Source of the DNA: Tamlana sp. I1
GTDB lineage: Bacteria; Bacteroidota; Bacteroidia; Flavobacteriales; Flavobacteriaceae
Assembly (NCBI RefSeq): GCF_015355625.1
Contig: NZ_JACLAF010000003.1
Coordinates: 186,001 to 250,000 of the forward strand
Direction: 5' to 3'
DNA: 64,000 bases
A program made the translations under genes and the position numbers. Below are positions 18,881 to 28,410 of this stretch, one piece after another (position 1 is the stretch's first letter; every line of letters starts with the position of its first letter). The notes under the pieces were generated by a model. That model did no database searches. It saw nothing but the letters and a program-made list of their open reading frames with translations, and was not told where the DNA came from.

Positions 18881-18888
18881 CAAATATA
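18881..18888 (-). promoter_or_regulatory. Predicted -7 promoter element of lepA
   Basis: TATATTTG on the minus strand matches the Bacteroidota TAnnTTTG element and lies 30 bases upstream of the lepA ATG. I see no good -33 TTG at the expected distance. Confidence 0.6.
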
Positions 18889-18992
18889 GACGTTTTATCG
18901 GTTTATATCTATTGTTTTTAACAGCTTAGTATGGAAGTCTATTTAAGCCTTTTTCAGAAAAAATAGAATCCATCTGAAAAAGGCTTAAGTAA

Positions 18993-21806
18993 TTAATTTA
19001 CTATTATTTTTTTAATCAAGTTTCGCCCTTCAACATTAAGCGATAAAATATTGAAACCTTGGCTTAGATTTTCAATAATATATTCGTTTTGCGTATTCAA
19101 AACTGGATTTTTAATCTCTTTAATTAAAGCACCTCTAACATCTAAAATTTTAACTGAATTTAGCTGTTTGGTCGTTTTGATATGAATTCTGCCATTGTTG
19201 GTAGGATTCGGATACACTTTAACCGATTGCGCTATAGCATCTTCAACCCCAAGAGCTCCTGTGGTAGTACCCCAAACCAATTTTGCATCGGAGTTTTGTG
19301 TCCCATTTGCAATAATTTGAAAGTAATGTTTTGTGCCAGATGCTAATCCGCTTGCGGCATAAGTTCTATCTGAAGCACCAAGGGTTGCTAATGGTGTAAA
19401 CGTTGTACCGTCAGTTGAACTATTTATTTGAAATCCTGTTGGGCTTGCACCAGAAGCAATATCCCAACTTAAATTTAAAGAGGTATCGGTGGCATTATCG
19501 GCCATGGCATTAATGACAGAAGATTCCTTTCCTCCTGAAATAATGACTTTGTAATCTTCGGTTTCGCCAAAGTTAGCATCGGCACAAGCATCAGTTATAG
19601 TATTAAAATACAATCTAAATCTTATTCTTGTTTCGCCATTAGTAGCATCAGAAGGAATTGTTATCTGAATGGATGCAGCACTCTGGTTAGCAACGGTATA
19701 ATTAAAATCGCCGTCTTGATTGCTGTCTAAAAAGACAGCGAAATTACCTTGTGGGCCATAATTAATATTTTCTCTATCTATAGTATAAGTGGTTCCAGCA
19801 GTTAAATTCATGGTTTTACTGTTAAAATAGTCCGAATATCCTGTAGAAGTCGTCCCGCAAGTACCATTACTATCGTTTTCAAAAGCGATAGAAACAATGC
19901 TTAATTTAGTGATGCCGTAGTTGTTTTCACACCCATTTGTGCTTATTGGTGGGCAGTAGTTGGTGGTAGTGTTTGGTGTATTAATAGCGACTACATTACT
20001 ATATGCTGTACCTGTTTCTTTTTTCACACGATATTCTACCTGCGAATTGGGTGGAGCTGTTTTATCGTTGTAGTTTTTTGTTGTACCGTCTGCTGTACTA
20101 CCAATTTTCGTAAAATTAACACCATCTATACTACGTTCAATATCGTATTTATTTGTGTCTACAGGATCTGTCCATGTTAATTCAACCTCGTTTGTTGTGC
20201 TATTAAATGTACCTGCTAATACAGGAGGTTGCTCTGTAACCAGTTTTACTACGTAATCTTCTGTTTCACTAAAATTAAAAAACTCTGTTGGATTTTCAGA
20301 GGCGTTTTGGGCTGTAGTTCGAACTCTTAATCTTGTAAAGCCTTCGGTGGCTGTAGCGCTAATATTAATTTTAGTATTTACGGTAAACTCTAAATTATTA
20401 TCTGGATGTTGGTATTTAAGCTCGCCAGGATCATCAAAATCACCATCCCCATTTTCATCTAAATATATCAAGAAAAAGGCAAAACCACCTTGACCTCCAG
20501 AACCTGTTAGTATTTTTAAGATAACATCGTTAGAGCCGCCAATAAATAGCTCGGGGGTATTTGGATAGGTAATAATTGAAAACGAATTGTTTTTATTCGA
20601 TGTATTATTTATGGGGGTGTTAGCAACCACAAATTCACCAATGCCTCCTAAAAACGCTTCGTCTCTATGTACAACGTAGGGTACAAAAACATGATTTTCG
20701 GTAGGTGAATAATCTAGAACTGCCGAATAGGTTTTACTATTTAAATGTCGTGCCCTTAGTTTATAATTGGTTCCTTTTTTTATTTCCGATAAAATTAAAG
20801 TGTTTTCGGTATCTAAAACGCCATTCATAACATGCCATGAAGTGCCATCAGGCGAATACTCAACCAGTGTACCGCGTTGCGAAGCTGCGTTTGTCCAAGA
20901 CAACTCATCGTAACCTGGATTATGAGTTATCATCAAACCTGTTGGGGCGGTTGTAATTTCACCATCTCCCACATAAGCTGTGTGGTATTGATTAAAGCCA
21001 GCTTTCATCCGGTCATATTGTTGGGGTGTGAATATCATCCCACAACTTCCTCCGAAATAGGACATGATATTATCTATTGGCGGACTATAAACATCGCCGT
21101 TGGAATCTGTTGCACCGTTAGCATTCATGCAATTTGTTATGGTTACACCATTGGTTCCTGGATCGGCAGCGGTATCACAAATTTTATCCCCCGCAGTAGC
21201 ACAGTTGCTACCGTTAACAAGTTCTACCCCATCTGCGATTTCAAAGGTGTGTGCCAGAGTTAAGAAATGACCAAACTCATGAGGAACCGTTGCTTCCGTT
21301 GTGTCTTTAAGTTCCACACCAGAAACACCTCCGTAACCCGTAGCGGTAGCAGCAGCACCTGGGCCAGACCAACCATCGTTTATCCAGACGTTTACCATAT
21401 TTGGTGTTTTGTTTGCTAACAAAGCGTTGTGCTCGGTACTACCTCTTTCGGGGCGCACCCAGCTACTGTTATCTAAATAAGCAAATCTGTCAATATAAAA
21501 CTGAATGCCTAGTTGCGAGAGTATGCGATTGGTTTCAATTAAAGAATACCTAAAGGCTATAAGATCTTTGTTTTCAGAAAAGCTTCCATCTGTATTTCTA
21601 ACTAAATATACAGCTAGTGGAATTCGCTGAATATTGCTAGGGCTCGGGTCTGCAAACACTGTTTTCGCATTAAAATTAACTTTATATGTTTTTTTAAATA
21701 ATGCAATTTGTTGCTGTGTGTATTCTGGTGTTACACCACATTGATTTTGTGAAAAACCAAAAAAAGATGCCAACATAAAAATTGAAAGGAGTAGTAGTTT
21801 TTTCAT
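18993..21806 (-). CDS. Secreted M43-like (pappalysin-type) metalloprotease with GEVED domains and T9SS sorting domain
   Basis: This 937-residue exported protease has a signal peptide to about residue 19. The catalytic domain carries the zinc motif HEFGHFLTLAH (176-186) and a Met-turn sequence NIMSYFGG near residue 245, as in M43 metzincins. Downstream are Fn3-like segments and two GEVED-type domains (YLDENGDGDFDD...FSETEDYVVKL; FLDSNQDGDFNY...FGETEDYKVII). A further Fn3 segment and a type A T9SS sorting domain (VKVYPNPTNNGRIHI to the end) complete it. It probably degrades external protein. It is a single gene, divergent from dusB. Confidence 0.9.
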   Translation of the reverse strand: MKKLLLLSIFMLASFFGFSQNQCGVTPEYTQQQIALFKKTYKVNFNAKTVFADPSPSNIQRIPLAVYLVRNTDGSFSENKDLIAFRYSLIETNRILSQLGIQFYIDRFAYLDNSSWVRPERGSTEHNALLANKTPNMVNVWINDGWSGPGAAATATGYGGVSGVELKDTTEATVPHEFGHFLTLAHTFEIADGVELVNGSNCATAGDKICDTAADPGTNGVTITNCMNANGATDSNGDVYSPPIDNIMSYFGGSCGMIFTPQQYDRMKAGFNQYHTAYVGDGEITTAPTGLMITHNPGYDELSWTNAASQRGTLVEYSPDGTSWHVMNGVLDTENTLILSEIKKGTNYKLRARHLNSKTYSAVLDYSPTENHVFVPYVVHRDEAFLGGIGEFVVANTPINNTSNKNNSFSIITYPNTPELFIGGSNDVILKILTGSGGQGGFAFFLIYLDENGDGDFDDPGELKYQHPDNNLEFTVNTKINISATATEGFTRLRVRTTAQNASENPTEFFNFSETEDYVVKLVTEQPPVLAGTFNSTTNEVELTWTDPVDTNKYDIERSIDGVNFTKIGSTADGTTKNYNDKTAPPNSQVEYRVKKETGTAYSNVVAINTPNTTTNYCPPISTNGCENNYGITKLSIVSIAFENDSNGTCGTTSTGYSDYFNSKTMNLTAGTTYTIDRENINYGPQGNFAVFLDSNQDGDFNYTVANQSAASIQITIPSDATNGETRIRFRLYFNTITDACADANFGETEDYKVIISGGKESSVINAMADNATDTSLNLSWDIASGASPTGFQINSSTDGTTFTPLATLGASDRTYAASGLASGTKHYFQIIANGTQNSDAKLVWGTTTGALGVEDAIAQSVKVYPNPTNNGRIHIKTTKQLNSVKILDVRGALIKEIKNPVLNTQNEYIIENLSQGFNILSLNVEGRNLIKKIIVN

Positions 21807-21920
21807 AATGAGTGGATTAATGTACCCTAAGATAATAATAATCGAAAAAATTCAATAGTTTAAAAATTAATTATTACAATTTCGTACGGCTTAAACTGCT
21901 CATATTTAACTTAAAAGCTG

Positions 21921-21928
21921 TAATTTTG
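21921..21928 (+). promoter_or_regulatory. Predicted -7 promoter element of dusB
   Basis: TAATTTTG fits TAnnTTTG and ends 18 bases before the GTG start at 21947. It overlaps the in-frame TTG at 21926, which therefore cannot be the start codon. Confidence 0.6.
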
Positions 21929-21946
21929 CGCCCAATTATTTTTTTT

Positions 21947-22942
21947 GTGGTTAAAATAGACAACATAGAACTTCCAGATTTTCCATTGCTTTTAGCGCCA
22001 ATGGAAGATGTTAGCGATCCGCCTTTTCGTGCCTTGTGTAAAGAACAGGGTGCCGATGTGGTATATACCGAATTTGTTTCAAGCGAAGGCTTAATTCGTA
22101 ACGCAGCAAAAAGCGTTATGAAATTGGATATTTACGAGAAAGAACGCCCTGTAGGCATTCAAATTTTCGGAGCTAATTTAGATAGCATGCTACAAACCAT
22201 AGATATTGTAGCCGAGTCTAAACCCGATATTATCGATATTAATTTTGGTTGCCCCGTAAAAAAAGTGGTGAGTAAAGGTGCCGGAGCTGGTATTTTAAAA
22301 GATGTCTGCTTAATGGAGCAACTCACTGCCGAAATGGTAAAACGTACCAACATCCCAATTACCGTAAAAACGCGTTTGGGCTGGGATCATGATTCTATCC
22401 GCATTGTCGAAGTTGCCGAGCGCTTGCAAGATGTAGGCTGTAAAGCCATTGCTATTCATGGCCGCACACGCGCCCAGATGTATAAAGGCGAAGCCGATTG
22501 GAAACCCATTATGGAAGTGAAAAATAATCCGCGTATGCACATTCCTGTTTTCGGAAATGGCGATGTCGATTCTCCAGAAAAAGCCATGCTTATGCGTGAT
22601 GCATTTGGTTTAGACGGCTGTATGATTGGTCGTGCTAGCATTGGTAACCCATGGTTTTTCAAGCAGGTGAAGCACTTTTTTGAAACCGGTGAACATTTAG
22701 CGCCCATTTCATTAGAAGAACGTGTGGAAGCCGCCCGCAGACATTTACAGATGTCTATCGACTGGAAAGGGGAAATCCTTGGCGTTTTCGAAACCCGCAG
22801 ACATTACACCAACTACTTTAAAGGCATTCCGCATTTTAAAGAACACCGTATGAAAATGGTAACATCAGACCATTCTGAAGATGTTTTTGCGGCTTTCGAT
22901 GAGGTTTTAGAAAAGTTTGCAGGCTACCAATTCACCGAATAG
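21947..22942 (+). CDS. dusB: tRNA-dihydrouridine synthase B
   Basis: This flavoenzyme reduces uridine to dihydrouridine in tRNA D-loops. It has the TIM-barrel Dus motifs LLAPMEDVSDPPFRALC, YTEFVSSEGL, the FMN/catalytic stretch IDINFGCPVKKV with the active Cys, TVKTRLGWD, AIHGRTRAQMYKG and GCMIGRASIGNPWFF. The frame stays open upstream, but the -7 element at 21921-21928 points to the GTG at 21947 (MVKIDNIELP), giving about 331 residues. It is transcribed alone. Confidence 0.93.
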   Translation: MVKIDNIELPDFPLLLAPMEDVSDPPFRALCKEQGADVVYTEFVSSEGLIRNAAKSVMKLDIYEKERPVGIQIFGANLDSMLQTIDIVAESKPDIIDINFGCPVKKVVSKGAGAGILKDVCLMEQLTAEMVKRTNIPITVKTRLGWDHDSIRIVEVAERLQDVGCKAIAIHGRTRAQMYKGEADWKPIMEVKNNPRMHIPVFGNGDVDSPEKAMLMRDAFGLDGCMIGRASIGNPWFFKQVKHFFETGEHLAPISLEERVEAARRHLQMSIDWKGEILGVFETRRHYTNYFKGIPHFKEHRMKMVTSDHSEDVFAAFDEVLEKFAGYQFTE

Positions 22943-23108
22943 ATTTTAAACTTTTTTGGCAAATGGCAAGCCACCGCGCTATCCGTTACTAGTTTTGGCT
23001 CGATGCACGCCTCGCCAAAAGCTATCCACTACTATCGCTTTTGCACCTGTTTACTAAGGTCTGTGTATATCATCAAAATTTAGGGAGTGTTTAAAAGCGA
23101 CCTGTGTT
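22943..23108. repeat. Intergenic palindromic repeat region, with a 36-bp element also found at 37997-38032
   Basis: Between dusB and the response-regulator gene lies a stretch with TTTTGGC ... GCCAAAA arms (about 23002-23029). A 36-base segment follows (23061-23096, starting CTGTGTATATCATC) that recurs without mismatch at 37997-38032. It looks like a dispersed intergenic repeat or the remnant end of a mobile element. No ORF is present. Confidence 0.6.
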
Positions 23109-23756
23109 TTATACGTTTTTTATATAGTCCATTTTTAAAGCATATTTGGTTAAACCAGCTAGATTTCTAACATTAAGTTTCGAGATGAGGTTCTTTCTAT
23201 AACTTTCAATAGTATGCTTACTTAAAAAGAGTTTATCTGCTATTTCCTGACTCGTGTATTCTTCCGCGATAAGCGTAATAACATCTATTTCTCTTTTGGT
23301 TAGTGTAATGTCTTCCTGCTTTTTCTTGGCAAATTTGTTTTCTAAATAAATGGATTGTATGTCTTTAGAAAAGTATTTGTCGCCATTTAATATGGTTTTT
23401 ATGGCTTCTAAAAACACTTCTTTTTCGGCGTTTTTTGGTACGTAACCATCTACATCATCCTCGATAAGCCTATCAATCATATCGGCATCGTTATGCATGG
23501 TTACCACAAGAGTTTTAATCTTGTTATTTTTTTGTTTAATTATTTTATTAAGTTCAATACCGCTTATTTCTGGCATCGAAATATCGGTAATAATTAAATC
23601 GATGTGTTCGTTGGGGTTTACATCTAAGTATTTTATAATGTGCTTTCCATCTTTGGCAGTGAGCAGAATACGGTATTCTTTTTCTTCACTAAGAATGCTA
23701 AGCAGACCATCTAAAAACATTTTATGGTCGTCTGCAATCATTAAATTATACATCAT
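23109..23756 (-). CDS. NarL/FixJ-type response regulator
   Basis: This 215-residue two-component regulator has an N-terminal receiver domain (MIADDHKMF, phosphoacceptor Asp58 in LIITDISMPE, Lys of the VPKNAEK motif). The C-terminal LuxR HTH spans about 148-210 (LTKREIDVITLIAEEYTSQEIADKLFLS). Its start overlaps the end of the upstream kinase gene by 11 bases, so the two are translationally coupled and very likely form a cognate pair. The target genes cannot be told from the sequence. Confidence 0.93.
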   Translation of the reverse strand: MMYNLMIADDHKMFLDGLLSILSEEKEYRILLTAKDGKHIIKYLDVNPNEHIDLIITDISMPEISGIELNKIIKQKNNKIKTLVVTMHNDADMIDRLIEDDVDGYVPKNAEKEVFLEAIKTILNGDKYFSKDIQSIYLENKFAKKKQEDITLTKREIDVITLIAEEYTSQEIADKLFLSKHTIESYRKNLISKLNVRNLAGLTKYALKMDYIKNV

Positions 23757-25884
23757 TTAGGGCGGGGGTTAGGGTTGGAATTTCTATGTTTATTATGGTG
23801 CCTCGGTGCAAACGGGAATCAATACTCAAGGTACCTTGTATTTTTTTTAAGCGGCTTTTAATGTTTTTAAACCCAATACCATCTACGGTGTGTTTTGTTT
23901 TAAACCCTATGCCATTGTCTTCAAATAAAATATTAAAACAATGTTCTAATAAGTTTAGTTGCAGCTCGACTTCGGAAGCTTTAGAGTGTTTAATGGTATT
24001 GGTTACTAATTCTTGAATAATTTTAAAGGTTTCAATTTGTATGGTTTCATCTAGCGCATCTATTTCTGCTCTAGGATATACGGAAAAAGTGGCTGTTAAG
24101 TTACTGTTACCACTAATATTGTTAAAATAGTCTTCAAGCAGATTGCAAAATTTTTGCTCGGTAAACTTTTTAGGCATTAAATTATGCGATAAGTTTCTAA
24201 CCTGCTCGTAGGTTTCATCCAACTGCGAATTAATGGTTTTTAATTGTGGCATATTGCTTTTTTCTGCCGTGGTGTTTAATTGCAGTTTTATGGCGGCTAG
24301 GTTTCCGCCAATACTGTCGTGTAGTTCTTGGGCAATGCGTTTACGCTCTTTGTCTTTCCCCTGGACAGTTGCTTTAATAAGTTTTAATTTTTGATCTTTT
24401 ATTAACGACGATATTTTCTGTTCGCTAATTTCTTCGCGTTTTTTGTTCAGCTCGTTTTTGGTTTGCTGCTTTTGGTAGTAAGTAATTAGCAGGCCTATAA
24501 GAAGTAGCATGAGTATTATAGACGAATACAGAATGGTGTTTTTTATACTTTTCTGTCTTATGGTTTCTGCCTGCTGTAGCTCGCTGTCCTTTTTTAAGAT
24601 GAGGTTTTCGTTTTGTATGCGCTCCTTAGTATTGGTGATTTCTAAAAGGTTATTTTCGTTTTCCTTTTCGTTAATCTTTTGTTCTAATAGCAGGTTTTTA
24701 ATGGCTTCCTCCCTATTTTTTAACTCTAATTCTCTGTTGGCATTTTCGGCTTGTAAAAGTGTGATTTCCTTTTCTTTCTTCAAGGTTTGGTATTTAACCT
24801 CTAAAATATTGATGTCTTTATCCTTTTGTAGTTTATTAATAGAATCTTTAATGCTGTAAGCCATATTAGCAAAACTAAGGGCGGTTTTATAATCTTCTTT
24901 TTTTTCTGCCAGGTGTTTAAGTTGGTTATAAATATCCATTTCATCGGCTAGAAGACTTAATTTTTTAGCAATATGCAGCGCCGATGAGAGCATTAATTCG
25001 GCATCTTGATACTGACCTAATTTTGTGTAAACAGCGCCTAAATTATTTTTAGCGGTTAATGCAATGGGGTACAACTCATGCGCATCGGCAATACCAATAG
25101 CGGTGTGGTATTGGTTAATTGCTTCGGGGTATTTGTTTAGTTTATCGTAATTAATTCCTAGGTTAAGGGCAACAACAGCTTTGGCTTGTTGGGAATTGTT
25201 TTTCTGGGCTAATGCATTGGCTTTTTCTAAATAAGGTATTGCAGTTTTAAATTTGTTGAGTTGGGTATATATATCTGAAATATTAATATAACTCCCCATA
25301 ATTATTTCGGGGTCTGCCTTATAGCCTAGGCATTCTTTAAAATGTATTAAGGCCTGTTCGTAATTTTCTAATGCGCTATAGGTTAAAGCCAAACCATGAA
25401 TGTGCATGTAATACAAATAGGTTTCGTTAAACTTTTGGGTTTCTGTAATGCCTTTAATATGCCATTTTTTGCTTTCGTTAAGCAAGCCCTTGTTTTTGTA
25501 ATTAATGGCTAGAATGTTATATGCAATGGCATTGCCACGAGCCTGTAGCGAGTCGTTACTTTGGGTATTGTATTTTAAAGATTGATTGACGTAATATATT
25601 GAAGAATCTATAGCCGTTTTGCTTTTATAGTAGTAAGCCAACAATAAATTGGTGGCCGTTTTAGCATATCTGGTTTTTACGGTTTTTAAAAGACTATGGG
25701 CGGTATTAACCACATTAGGGTTGCCCTTGTTAAAATCTTGAAATGCCTGTAAAACACGTTCCTTTTCTTGGCTTTCAAGATTTATATTTGAAGTTGTATG
25801 GGTATTATCGATAACCTGAGCCCAGTTTGTAAGCGATAGGCATAAAAATATAAATAGAATAAGGTGGTTAAGTGGTTGGGGCAT
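23746..25884 (-). CDS. TPR-containing sensor histidine kinase (HisKA_3 type)
   Basis: This 712-residue kinase has a signal sequence, then tetratricopeptide repeats from about 30 to 330 (KTAIPYLEKANALAQKNN, YPEAINQYHTAIGIADAH). A long coiled coil (about 345-450), a membrane helix (about 452-472) and a second coiled segment follow. The HisKA_3 H-box is KRIAQELHDSIGGNLAAIK, and the HATPase domain shows IQELVTNTIKHSKAS and DNGIGFK. It phosphorylates the response regulator encoded by the overlapping next gene. The sensory TPR part suggests a protein or peptide-linked signal; the ligand is unknown. Confidence 0.93.
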   Translation of the reverse strand: MPQPLNHLILFIFLCLSLTNWAQVIDNTHTTSNINLESQEKERVLQAFQDFNKGNPNVVNTAHSLLKTVKTRYAKTATNLLLAYYYKSKTAIDSSIYYVNQSLKYNTQSNDSLQARGNAIAYNILAINYKNKGLLNESKKWHIKGITETQKFNETYLYYMHIHGLALTYSALENYEQALIHFKECLGYKADPEIIMGSYINISDIYTQLNKFKTAIPYLEKANALAQKNNSQQAKAVVALNLGINYDKLNKYPEAINQYHTAIGIADAHELYPIALTAKNNLGAVYTKLGQYQDAELMLSSALHIAKKLSLLADEMDIYNQLKHLAEKKEDYKTALSFANMAYSIKDSINKLQKDKDINILEVKYQTLKKEKEITLLQAENANRELELKNREEAIKNLLLEQKINEKENENNLLEITNTKERIQNENLILKKDSELQQAETIRQKSIKNTILYSSIILMLLLIGLLITYYQKQQTKNELNKKREEISEQKISSLIKDQKLKLIKATVQGKDKERKRIAQELHDSIGGNLAAIKLQLNTTAEKSNMPQLKTINSQLDETYEQVRNLSHNLMPKKFTEQKFCNLLEDYFNNISGNSNLTATFSVYPRAEIDALDETIQIETFKIIQELVTNTIKHSKASEVELQLNLLEHCFNILFEDNGIGFKTKHTVDGIGFKNIKSRLKKIQGTLSIDSRLHRGTIINIEIPTLTPALNDV

Positions 25885-26236
25885 TTTAAGTAGGTCGTTT
25901 CAATAGGTTTAAAATTATTAAAACAAGAAACATTGTGTGCTTGCTTTTTTGAGGCTTGTAAAAGCAAATACAATGCTAAATTCTTGTATGTAAACTTCTT
26001 TTTAATTGAAAATAATAAGTCAAAAATATAACTTTTTCAATTAATATAATTTTAGGATACTAGACTTATTATAAACTAACTAGGTAAACTGGCTTAGTCT
26101 GTCTCACAGGCTTTAGTTATGCTGTGTTTTTTATGGAATACATTTATACACAATAAATATGATGTGCTGTACATTTTAGTGTTAGGAATTTAACGTAAAA
26201 TGTATACATTTACAAAATCTTACAAAGTATGTATTT
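25885..26236. other. Intergenic spacer with a 14-bp palindrome before tRNA-Ala
   Basis: This AT-rich 352-base spacer lies between the kinase gene start and tRNA-Ala. It contains the perfect palindrome AAATGTATACATTT (26198-26211), 25 bases before the tRNA. It should also hold the kinase promoter, but I saw no perfect TAnnTTTG. No gene is seen. Confidence 0.45.
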
Positions 26237-26310
26237 GGGGATGTAGCTCAGTTGGCTAGAGTGCTTGACTGGCAGTCAAGAGGTCGTGGGTTCGAATCCC
26301 ATCTTCTCCA
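26237..26310 (+). tRNA. tRNA-Ala (anticodon GGC)
   Basis: A full cloverleaf of 74 bases is visible: acceptor GGGGATG/CTTCTCC, D arm GCTC..GAGT, anticodon stem CTTGA/TCAAG with loop CTGGCAG (anticodon GGC), and T arm GTGGG-TTCGAAT-CCCAT. The G3-U70 wobble expected for alanine identity is present. The acceptor has one U-U mismatch at 6-67. CCA is not encoded. Confidence 0.93.
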
Positions 26311-26323
26311 CTAGTGTTAATAA

Positions 26324-26352
26324 GGGTTCCAAGAGATTGGAGCCTTTTTTTT
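26324..26352 (+). terminator. Terminator after tRNA-Ala
   Basis: A short stem, GGTTCC paired with GGAGCC (one G-U), has a loop AAGAGATT and is followed by eight T. It begins 13 bases after the tRNA. Confidence 0.75.
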
Positions 26353-26485
26353 GGGCAAACATTCTCCCCTACAATCCCTTGTGGAGCGATTTATTAGAAG
26401 TGATTATAGGAGTTTAGCCTTGATTAGAATAGCTCTTGCAGGGTATTTTATTTGTAATAAAAATGATTTACATATCATGATGGGC

Positions 26486-26504
26486 TGCCGAAACAAGTTC
26501 GGCA
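26486..26504. repeat. REP-like palindrome (TGCCGAA-ACAAG-TTCGGCA)
   Basis: Perfect 7-bp arms with loop ACAAG are followed by TGACGG. The same layout with different arm bases (CCTGAA-ACAAG-TTCAGt..TGAC, CCCTGAA-ATAAA-TTCAGGG..) is found at about 28435, 38300 and 40127. This indicates a dispersed palindromic repeat family. Confidence 0.6.
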
Positions 26505-26535
26505 TGACGGAAACAAGAAATCTGTTTTTATGAGA

Positions 26536-26634
26536 TTATGGTCTCCTTTTGCGGTTTACAATGTAGACAATAACTAAAACTAGAGCAAGAACGAGAAACA
26601 AACCGTTTCCGCTTAAAAATGACATAATATCCAT
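26536..26634 (-). CDS. Very small predicted membrane protein (32 aa)
   Basis: Translation from the ATG at 26634 gives MDIMSFLSGNGL, one strong membrane helix (FLVLALVLVIVYIV) and a basic tail NRKRRP. It starts five bases after the stop of the 56-residue gene upstream, which also encodes one helix plus a basic tail. The helix-plus-positive-tail design in both, and the tight spacing, support real coding. Function is unknown. Confidence 0.5.
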   Translation of the reverse strand: MDIMSFLSGNGLFLVLALVLVIVYIVNRKRRP

Positions 26635-26639
26635 AACGT

Positions 26640-26810
26640 TTATTGATTCTTTTTTTTGTTGAAATAATAAATTAAATAAGCAAGAAGCACAAGTAAAACA
26701 AAGGGCAACATGGAACCTATAAAAACGCCAATTTCGTAAGCACTACTTGGGGCGTTTTTAAGTTTTTCTTCAATGTTTACATCTTGAAATAGAGCAAAAG
26801 ATAGATTCAT
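26640..26810 (-). CDS. Small predicted membrane protein (56 aa)
   Basis: Translation from the ATG at 26810 gives a polar N-terminus (FQDVNIEEKLKNAPSSAYE), one helix (IGVFIGSMLPFVLLVLLAYL) and the end FNKKKNQ. It lies 25 bases after the MATE gene stop, in the same direction, and five bases before a second small membrane ORF. I do not recognise the family. The composition and membrane topology make chance unlikely but not excluded. Confidence 0.55.
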   Translation of the reverse strand: MNLSFALFQDVNIEEKLKNAPSSAYEIGVFIGSMLPFVLLVLLAYLIYYFNKKKNQ

Positions 26811-26835
26811 ACGGGGCTAAATTGCGAGCACAAAG

Positions 26836-28170
26836 TTACGAGTTTTGGGCTAGTGGCATAAACATTTGTCTAAATTTTATGATTAAAGGTACGCCTCTGG
26901 CAATAATCCAAAAAGTAATCGCTATAAACATGCCTTGCAATTTATAGTCGAAACCATCCAACCAAAATAATATGGGAACAAATATTAAAAAGGTTGAAAA
27001 TAAAAGGACGTTTCTAAGGTATTTCATTTCGCCAAGCCCTTTAAAAATACCATCAAATATAAAAGCCAAAGTACAAAGGGGTTGCATTACTAAAACAATC
27101 CAAAATACATTATAAAAAGCCTCTAAAACTTCGGGTTCTTTTGTAAAAATCATTCCGATAGGGTAATAAAATAAAGCACCAACTAAACCGATAATAACAC
27201 CCACAATAAGTCCGTATTTAATAAGCTTATTACTTAATGCTATAAGCGTGCTGTAGGCTTTGGCGCCAAAGAGTTTTCCCGATAATATATTGCCGGCACT
27301 TGCGTAACCATCAACAATAAAAGCACCTAAAAACCATAAATTTATAGCAATGGTATAGGCTGCAATATATTCGGCGCCGTAACTTGTGGCTTTGGCACTC
27401 GCAAAATACAGGGTTACATTTAAGGCGATGGTGCGTATAAAAAGATTGAGAATCATTCCTATAAAGCGTTTGATTTCCGGATGAAAAGGAAAAGAAGGCT
27501 TTAAGGGAATATTTGTTTTCTTCAGAATAAAATAGGTCGAAAACCCAGCCATTAAAATTTGAGCCATTACACTGGCGTAAGCAGCACCTTTTATATTCAT
27601 GGGTTCTAGGTATCCTGAAATACCGTAGACTAAAACCACATCTAAAACAATGTTTGAAGCTGCTCCAATAATGGCAATAACCATAGGGTAATAGGTGTTT
27701 TGCAACCCTCTAAAAACACCAAAAATGGCAATGGTAAAAAGTGTAAAAGGAAAACCTAAAACGCGTATTTTGTAATAATCGACACTATAATCTAAAATAA
27801 GGTTTGTGGCATTATACAGTTGAAATATGTGTTTAGCAAACGGATAAGTACTTAAAATAATGATAATACTCAGTGAGGTGATTATAAAAATAGCCTGCGC
27901 CGGTAGGTTTTTAATTTTCTCTAAATTATTTGCCCCTACATATTGCGAAACAATGGAGGAAATGGCGCTTCGGGTTTGCCCCAGCACCCAAATAAGCATG
28001 GAAATAAAAGTGGTTACAATGCCCACTGCTGCCAAAGATTCGGTAGCGTTATTGGGTATATTTCCAACAATAGCAGCATCGGTAAGTGATAAAATAGGTT
28101 CCGATACACCCGAAATTAAAGCAGGAATAGCAAGTTTGTTTATATTTTTAAAACTAATATTTGTTTGCAT
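26836..28170 (-). CDS. MATE-family multidrug/cation exporter
   Basis: This 444-residue inner-membrane antiporter has about 12 predicted helices. The N-terminal half begins FKNINKLAIPALISGVSEPILSLTDAAIVG, the typical MATE/DinF start, and contains GVFRGLQNTYYPMVIAIIGAASNIVLD at the end of the first bundle. The closing part, IFDGIFKGLGEMKYLRNVLLFS, mirrors it. The DinF-like branch is the best fit. A -7 element lies at 28243-28250, and two tiny membrane ORFs follow on the same strand, perhaps in one message. Confidence 0.93.
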   Translation of the reverse strand: MQTNISFKNINKLAIPALISGVSEPILSLTDAAIVGNIPNNATESLAAVGIVTTFISMLIWVLGQTRSAISSIVSQYVGANNLEKIKNLPAQAIFIITSLSIIIILSTYPFAKHIFQLYNATNLILDYSVDYYKIRVLGFPFTLFTIAIFGVFRGLQNTYYPMVIAIIGAASNIVLDVVLVYGISGYLEPMNIKGAAYASVMAQILMAGFSTYFILKKTNIPLKPSFPFHPEIKRFIGMILNLFIRTIALNVTLYFASAKATSYGAEYIAAYTIAINLWFLGAFIVDGYASAGNILSGKLFGAKAYSTLIALSNKLIKYGLIVGVIIGLVGALFYYPIGMIFTKEPEVLEAFYNVFWIVLVMQPLCTLAFIFDGIFKGLGEMKYLRNVLLFSTFLIFVPILFWLDGFDYKLQGMFIAITFWIIARGVPLIIKFRQMFMPLAQNS

Positions 28171-28242
28171 TAATTGAGTTTATAGACCTAATGGACACAG
28201 ATGAATTTAGTATTAAGTTTTTGTTGCAAATTATGTGCTATG

Positions 28243-28250
28243 CAAATGTA
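28243..28250 (-). promoter_or_regulatory. Predicted -7 promoter element of the MATE gene
   Basis: TACATTTG on the minus strand matches TAnnTTTG, 73 bases before the MATE start codon. Confidence 0.45.
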
Positions 28251-28410
28251 TACAGTAAAGTTGAGACCTTTATTAGGGGTATGTATTTAATATGATTTTG
28301 AAATTAATTGGGAGATATTGAAATTGTGTAATGCTATAAGCTTGTTTAGTAGTAAAGTTCCTGTATTGGTTTTAAGTGGTTTAAAATAGAAATCCACTAC
28401 AGGATAAAAT

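Noticed and set aside
23497-24859. Plus-strand hydrophobic frames opposite the kinase and response-regulator genes
   Set aside because: Antisense shadows of coiled-coil and receiver-domain coding; sense frames are well supported.
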